Part shown: positions 58,001 through 64,000 of the stretch, piece after piece | Layout: the number at the start of each line of letters is the position of its first letter | How positions within the stretch are numbered: position 1 is the stretch's first letter | NCBI RefSeq assembly: GCF_001039355.2 | Contig: NW_019775687.1 | Location: 1 to 64,000 of the forward strand | DNA: 64,000 nucleotides | From: Lingula anatina | Taxonomy: Eukaryota; Brachiopoda; Lingulata; Lingulida; Lingulidae | Direction: 5' to 3' | Program-made: the position numbers and the translations under genes | Notes under the pieces: model-generated | Seen by the model: the letters and a program-made list of their open reading frames with translations, nothing else | Database searches by the model: none | Told to the model about the DNA's origin: nothing

Positions 58001-61000
58001 ATAAGAGATAGCAAAACCACCTGGTCTTATCAAAAATGTTGAGTCAACTCATTTTTCGCCTCTACAATTTTCTGTCTTATTATATTAGCGATTTGGCAAA
58101 ATTCACTGGGAAAAATTTGGTCATTTACGACTATTTGGTGTGGGCTTTAAACTGTGGCGTAATAGTTATTTCCCTTCGTTTTAAACTTCAAACAGCGTAG
58201 GATATTCACTTGACCTTGTTCGCTCCTAATTCGATTTCACTGAAGTATCCTTTTACCACATATCGAGTGTATTTGTAAACTAAATCTCACAAAAGATGCT
58301 TCTTTTGATAATGTTATGAAATTTTACCGCAAAAGATGGGTTTTACTTCCCAGGAAAAGAGTCAGACATTTACCAAAATTAATGTGTCCACCTTTTGTCA
58401 CATGGTCAAGTAGCTTTAAACCCCCCTTGACCGGCGGCGCTGTCCCCAATGCACTTGCTACCCTTAAGTGCGATCAAATATTTTCATATTGTCCTTGCGC
58501 GCTGTTGAATTTCCCTTTTGCGCCTGCAATGCACACTTTTGTTTCGCTTACACTGACTTGGTTTGATTTCTGATATCTGGGATAATATTTTCATAAATTA
58601 TATGATTGGCAAGAATTAATCAGAAATGAAATGAATAAGGCTAATTGAATGCAATTTGAATAGATACCTGACAAAGGTAAAAGCCAAGCCATGTTGGAAT
58701 GTCGGTTTACTGTGTCAATGCGATGTTAACAGCAATTAGGTTTTCATTAATTCTGTATCAGTAAAAGGGAATTATGTTAAAGCCCATCGGACTTAGGTGC
58801 TTTAAACCTCAGTGTTACTTGCGCCTGTGTGATTTGGTCTTATACCAAAAGCCACTACTTAATAAATACATTTACAATGCCCACTTATTTGCGCAGCTGC
58901 AATTGGAGCGACCAAAGAGGTAAGTGAAAACGGACGCCAAACACTTGAAATTTTTCACAGAAGGGAAAAACGCAAAAAGCTTTTCTTATTTCTTCACCCT
59001 TCCCTCGGGGTATTATACTTTAAATACTTATTAAAGAAGTAATTGCGCTTCCTTGTGGCACGTGTATTGTGTTTTTAGTAATCGCCCTTTTTAATTTTAT
59101 ATCCTAAATTGCAACCAAATTATAGAATATTATAGAAAAAATTTTGAAAAATTTTAATTGCTTCGATAAGAATGCAAAATGGAATAGCAACAAATATTGG
59201 TTCACACCAGACAAAAAATTACCATTAGAAGATCCTTGGTGAAATTATAAAATGACTATCCGCAGTTTAAGAAAACGATAAAAATATATTTCGGAATTTA
59301 TTTATTACTTTATTTTATTGTTTATTTATTCGATATAAATGTGTCAAAATTGTTCATTATATCTACACAAAACATGTTTTAAGTGGTTTCAGTTCGCATA
59401 CTCTGCAAAACGAGTATTCCGAAAATCTGCTTCATTTATCCGTAAAAGAAAATAACTCTGACTCACTACATTGCCTTATAAGGCATTGAGACCAAGTATC
59501 TGGTGATGAACTTCAATTAACATCACTATCGTGGATAAAGGACAATAACAATAAGGAGTTGTTTTAATTATTTTGCCTTCAAGTTGGTGACTGTTTTAGT
59601 TAAGGTGCGACAGTCTTAGAAAGTCTTATTTATCTTGCCCCTGACTCAAGGGTGAACAAACTGCACCGAGTGCCCCCGCAGTGCATTGTACAGGAATGAC
59701 GAAGTCATAAGAAAATACTGAATACACTGCTTTGCGGCTCGAAGAACAGATATACAAATACGGCATCGGCCCTGCTATTCAACTGCTTCACTCATTGATT
59801 AATGACGTAACTGCAAGTCGTGGACTTTGTAGAAAAGTTTCTTGGCCCGGAGCTCTCGACCCTTGAACGCCGAGGCGCTCCCCTATGCAACCAAAGTTGG
59901 CACAGGTGTCCAGGGCCTATTTGTTCAACTGTACCAAAGGGTCATCCCTATTTCTTTTGTTACATTTATTTTTAAGACACGACCAAACTTCTTCAGAAGT
60001 TTCGTAAATCGAGTTGTACAACAACAACTAGTTGTGTAAAAAAGTTATCTGGCTGAATGATGAAGAAAGCAAGAAAATACAAAATACTGTTGCTTTTTAT
60101 ATGGGTGCAACAACAGTTGGGAAAAAACAAAATGTCATAACATTTTTAATAAAAGCATAAATAAAAAACCAAACAAAAATCTTTGAAATCATAGGGAGAG
60201 AAAAAGAAAAGATATTATCAACGTACCATCTTTGTTCATACCAGCGTCCATACATTTCTTGAGCCTACAGGCTCGGCATTGGTTCCTGTGGGTTTTATCT
60301 ACTGGACATCCCCCAGTCTGCCCGCGTGACTTACAGATATACTGGCGATTTCGGCGAATGGAGCGCTGAAAAATATTCCAATTAAAGCATCAATATAAAA
60401 GCACAGTAACCAAGAAATATACCGACTATATTTCAATTGAAATACATTTTCGATAAATTACAATTTGAGCCCGAAACGAACAAAACTTTATTTTTATGTA
60501 GAAAACCTTGTAGAAAATCCAAGATGTCTCACTCCGTAATCATTTTCTCTACTCACCTTGAAGAACCCTGCACATCTGCAAAGAAAGAAATGACAAAATA
60601 TTAGTAACTGTGCTAATAAAGAAACCTTTAAAAATCTATTAACACCGAAGCCTCTTAAGAAGTCTTTTTAACATTTAATCATAAATTGTGTACGGTTTTA
60701 AATAGTTACAGGGTATAATCTATACACAAACAAGTAATAAATCAGATGAATAATGGGACAAAACTTAATAAAACCCTGAAGTTAATCTAGAAAAAAAAAA
60801 TCAAAACTTACCCATCGCAAGCATAAATTCCATAATGTTTCCCCGAAGAGTGGTCCTGACACACCTTACACGGGATATCCATAAGAATACGGCCTGAAAA
60901 TTGGGAAAAAAATCAGAATGGAAATAATCTTATAATTATATATTGTATGTATATATAAGTATATATTAGGGATATTCTAAAAGTCAAAGAAATTTTTGAC

Positions 61001-63669
61001 GCAAAAATCTTAATCTTCATCTTCATATTGATAGTTAGTCAAAACATATAGGTTAAAGGTACTGATTTATCGGGCTTAGATAACTGCATTCCACGATCAA
61101 CTTGGAGATGGAAAAAATATACCTTATTTTAAGAGTTTTGAAACTCATGTGCCCTATTTTTTACAAAATGTTTGGAAAGAATATATAGATTCCTCTGGAT
61201 ATTAATCAGCGCTCATTTCAGTATCATTTAAAGATTAAGTTGATCCAAATTGCCAAAAATTGAGGAGGTTAGATAAACACTGCGTCAAAAAGGTCACTTC
61301 TAACAAAAGCTCTCCCGCTGGTGGGTTAGCCCCAAATGTCGCGTAAATTGTGGCATATTACAAGGCTGTTAAATTCTTTCCGTGTCACAGTTGTTGAAAC
61401 TGACAAGTTGGGCCACTTGACTCACGAATGTTTCAACTTAACCCATCAAGAATGTGTCAAAAGGTAGAAAATTAGCACACATTTCCGATAACACCTTCTT
61501 AGTTTGCTGACAGACCCTCTTCTTTTTCAAAAGCCGTTTTGACGGGATTGTAATAATCGTAATTGAGGTTAAATTTTTCTTCTCTTTCACTAGATGACAA
61601 GTTGGCAGTATTTGTAACGGGATTAACTTTTGAGATGACATGAAAAGTCATTGTCACACAAGCGAAAATAATAAACGTTTACAATAAAAGCTAAGAACGT
61701 TGACATAAAATATCACACAAAAAAGTGTGCATATTATGTTCAGATGTTAATGAAACAAAGCTCATGACGTCTATTAACCCTAATTACATGTAGAAATGTA
61801 TAAGCAAAACGTCAGCATCATGATATTATTTTTTTTTTACATAATATCCACTAATATTTTTAAAAAACACACCGTTGCCGTTGGGAGTGGTGTTGACTAG
61901 TCAGCTAGCTCGCACATACTTTTGCTAATATAAATATCTGCCGGCTAAGGATTAATATGGTATATTTTTGAATTAATCAGGCAAACCAAATATGGTCAAA
62001 ATACGACAAACAAAGCAATTTTATCATAAGCAACATTTCTGCGGTCTTGTATCTAGTCGAATTTTAATTTTTAATATTTTATACGTCTATCCCTATGAAA
62101 CTCTATTCCGTCCACTGCATTAACGATTTATTCGTATCTTTTTCGATCAACCCCTAATAAAGCAAAGAAAAAGAGTCGGATTTGCTCAAAATGTTTAATA
62201 AGATTTTACAGGAAATTTCAGTTTTATTCTCAGATTCATATCAATTGACCGGCTGGAAATTCAGGAAAACCTGTCATAAGAAAATGCCTCGTCCTCCAGA
62301 CTAATTTCGTCGACTGGGGAAATAGAAACAATTATATTTCTGCAATTGATTGTATGTAACAGGAAATTTGGGACATGTGTTTCAGCAGTAGCCACGCGAT
62401 CGTATAAGGCACTGCCATACGTATAAACATAGATTTCTTAAACTCATCAAATAAAACTCATATAAAGCAATTGTAAGTTATCAAATAATTTCACAGGAAA
62501 TCCTTTATCTTAGAGAATAAAACCTGTAGAAAACAATAATTTCTCAATCTCATCAAATCTTCTCGACTTCATAAATCTCTTATTTTCCTCAGGAAATCGA
62601 CTTTGAATGCCCGAATGAGCGCTCGGAAATCTCTAACGCATCGCTTCTTACTCCATCATCGATGTTCATTATTAATTCATCATTTCAAATAATACACTAA
62701 CGACTAATAAAGTGTGTTCAAAAGGAAAGGGCTAGGTGACTAAAATAAGCTGATCGATTAGATACTGACTCTTTTATTAAACATATCCGTTTCACCTGCG
62801 TTTAGAACTTAAGATATTGAAAAATCCGCAGTCAGAATGTCATATTCGGAATAACATGCAAAAGGAGGAAGTAAGCCGGTTATTAACTTTGGAAATTACA
62901 ACAATAGATAAATGTCAGTTGTATAATCTAAATCATCTAATAAAATAGAAGATATCCTTTATCATTTAAATAAATGAAATTTTGAATTATCTACAAACAG
63001 AAATAAAGGTTGAATAGTTTGCGTTTACAGAAATCTACTTTTAAAAAATAAATCCCAACGCTATAAAGTTATATAGATATATATGAAGAGGTATTTAAAG
63101 CAAAAAATATCAAAGAAAATGTGTTTTAAATAGACATTTAAAAATGAGAGAGAGAGAGAGAGAGAGACAGAGAGGTAGCATTTTATCAGTCAACAAAAAC
63201 TATTTTTCCGATCAATATTGACGTTTATTTATTTGTAAATAAAACATAATCGTATCTATTTCATTTTTATATGTAGATGAATATTTTTTAATTGTCTAAA
63301 ATTACTGACTGAATATGTGCACGACCTTTCTCAATTCTCAAAACAAGTTAGCAATTTTAAAACCAAAAATGTTGTTTAAGAAATAATAAATGCATAATAA
63401 ATGCAGCTTGATTTGAAATATCTAAATCCAAGTATATTTTAACGTACATTAATGCAAACTTTTCCCTATTTTTCCTTATTTTATTTCAGCATTACCTTCT
63501 ATATCTAAACTATAAATAGTAACGGCTCCACGCAGTCTGCCACACCTGCTTTGAGTTTTCACTATAGGCCCAAAGTCCATTGAGACAACCAAAAGTAAAT
63601 CAATTGATCAATAAAGTACTAAATAAACGTCCTTGTCCACTTACTTGAAGCTCCAGCGAGCTTGTTCAT
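51795..63669 (-). CDS. NR2E1: Orphan nuclear receptor Tailless/TLX (8 coding exons)
   Basis: A DNA-binding transcription factor, mostly a repressor, that patterns the anterior brain and eye and maintains neural progenitors in flies and vertebrates. Coding exons: 63,645-63,669; 60,812-60,893; 60,557-60,575; 60,227-60,365; 54,293-54,552; 53,718-53,949; 53,343-53,492; 51,795-52,063; all phases agree, 391 residues (human TLX 385). It starts [12 protein letters not shown] (TLX: MSKPAGSTSRIL). DBD about residues 12-90: [55 protein letters not shown], then [70 protein letters not shown], and AF-2 region [12 protein letters not shown]. The D-box region, P-box DGCAG and DHSSG match fly Tailless; PNR (NR2E3) and Dissatisfaction are excluded by these blocks and the conserved end. 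Confidence 0.96.
52350..52405 (-). repeat. Possible tRNA-derived SINE fragment
   Basis: GGTCGTGGGTTC followed by CCACG on the - strand resembles the T-arm of tRNA-Lys with a few bases missing. No A box is recognisable. Intronic in NR2E1. Weak. Confidence 0.25.
53343..53949 (-). CDS. NR2E1: NR2E1 ligand-binding-domain exons
   Basis: Exon 53,718-53,949 begins [10 protein letters not shown] and carries helices 3-5 with the nuclear-receptor signature ([27 protein letters not shown]). Exon 53,343-53,492 carries [20 protein letters not shown] and [12 protein letters not shown]. Confidence 0.95.
54293..54552 (-). CDS. NR2E1: NR2E1 hinge exon
   Basis: It starts with [20 protein letters not shown] (the A/T-box extension of the DBD typical of the NR2E group) and continues with a Pro/Ser/Met-rich hinge, ending HPIPK before YPHE of the next exon. 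Confidence 0.94.
54553..60226. other. 5.7-kb NR2E1 intron, candidate regulatory sequence
   Basis: No transposon termini, LINE or MITE recognised. Blocks of higher complexity and GC occur at 55,120-55,560, 56,880-57,060, 58,390-58,560 and 59,640-59,960. Open frames here (for example 55,644-56,072 on -) have no domain and no splice support. Enhancer content is inference. Confidence 0.45.
60227..60893 (-). CDS. NR2E1: NR2E1 DNA-binding-domain exons including a 19-nt microexon
   Basis: Exon 60,812-60,893 encodes [20 protein letters not shown] onward to ACDG; microexon 60,557-60,575 (19 nt) encodes CAGFFK, the P-box helix; exon 60,227-60,365 encodes [13 protein letters not shown] and the second zinc finger. 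Both flanks of the microexon have good splice sites (tttgcag|A, AAG|gtgagt). Confidence 0.95.
60894..63644. other. First NR2E1 intron
   Basis: About 2.75 kb. No repeat family recognised apart from the (GA)n tract at about 63,147-63,170; unlike the SYCP1 introns there are no transposon ends. Confidence 0.5.
63147..63170. repeat. (GA)n microsatellite
   Basis: GA repeat in the first NR2E1 intron. Confidence 0.93.
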
Positions 63670-63914
63670 GGTTCTTGTGGACGATGAACACTATTCCGAT
63701 AGGAGCCTCTTCCGACACGTCCGTCCTCTTGCCCTGTTGGCTTGAAACTGTCCGAGTTGTCCGCTTGGGCTTAACTCGAGTTTGGCGCAGTAGGGTGGAA
63801 AACTCAAAGTGCTCGGGGGCAGTGAGCTTTCTACATCATCCCGGTGACTTGTGCACCCACTGTGTGGAATACAACACAATACAAGCAAGCGACTTTATTG
63901 ATAGCGAGCGGCTG

Positions 63915-63919
63915 ATTGG
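63915..63919 (-). promoter_or_regulatory. CCAAT box upstream of NR2E1
   Basis: GACCAATCAG on the - strand, about 245 bp upstream of the start codon, with CAATAAAG 20-25 bp closer to the gene as a possible TATA-like element. A plausible core promoter; unproven. Confidence 0.35.
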
Positions 63920-64000
63920 TCGCTGCTTCGGATCGCATTCTATGCCCAAGGCACAAACATAATACACACACACAGAACGTTCCCTACTTATGTGTGTTTA

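Noticed and set aside
51795-63669. Assignment to PNR (NR2E3) or Dissatisfaction
   Set aside because: The start, DHSSG/DGCAG finger and the RLLIDMYKS end all match Tailless/TLX.

Overview
The window is animal nuclear DNA: AT-rich, intron-rich, with short coding exons, GT-AG splice sites, long introns, microsatellites and many DNA transposons. Three protein-coding genes can be assembled exon by exon with consistent reading phase. They are an invertebrate SYCP1 (synaptonemal complex transverse filament, + strand, 29 coding exons, about 1032 residues), an HMG-box gene of unusual type (- strand, 6 coding exons, 497 residues) and a Tailless/TLX orphan nuclear receptor (NR2E1, - strand, 8 coding exons, 391 residues). 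The receptor has the protostome (fly Tailless) form of the first zinc finger (DHSSGKHYG and DGCAGFF). Ecdysozoans lack a recognisable SYCP1. Together these suggest a lophotrochozoan, perhaps a mollusc; that placement is inference.

Layout. 1-5.8 kb: no gene recognised; contains a transposon with iterated GATCTATCGG-like motifs (3.75-4.76 kb), a foldback repeat and possible SYCP1 promoter/5'UTR sequence. 5.8-44.3 kb: SYCP1, with introns loaded with MITEs, LINE remnants, (TA)n tracts and one assembly gap. The 15.1-kb intron 27,662-42,771 holds a 3'-end LINE and a composite of two Ginger-type (gypsy-integrase-like) DNA transposons tail to tail, 31,207-42,334, bounded by CCGG. A PIF/Harbinger element, itself carrying two further insertions, and a separate Harbinger-type MITE sit inside the second Ginger copy. 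44.9-49.0 kb: the HMG-box gene, convergent with SYCP1; their predicted poly(A) signals lie about 45 bp apart. 49.0-51.8 kb: intergenic, with paired CRE-like sites near the HMG gene start. 51.8-63.7 kb: NR2E1, whose long introns are almost free of recognisable transposons. 63.7-64.0 kb: its 5' flank.

Biology. SYCP1 is the meiotic zipper protein that holds homologous chromosomes together. NR2E1 is a neural/anterior developmental repressor. The HMG protein is probably a DNA-binding regulator of unknown role. No operon-like cooperation is implied; the genes are neighbours. The most unusual material is the Ginger composite: the same roughly 30-bp palindromic motif is iterated at its ends and inside the first intron of the transposase gene, and both copies carry a tRNA-like A-box/B-box block at nearly the same distance from the outer end.
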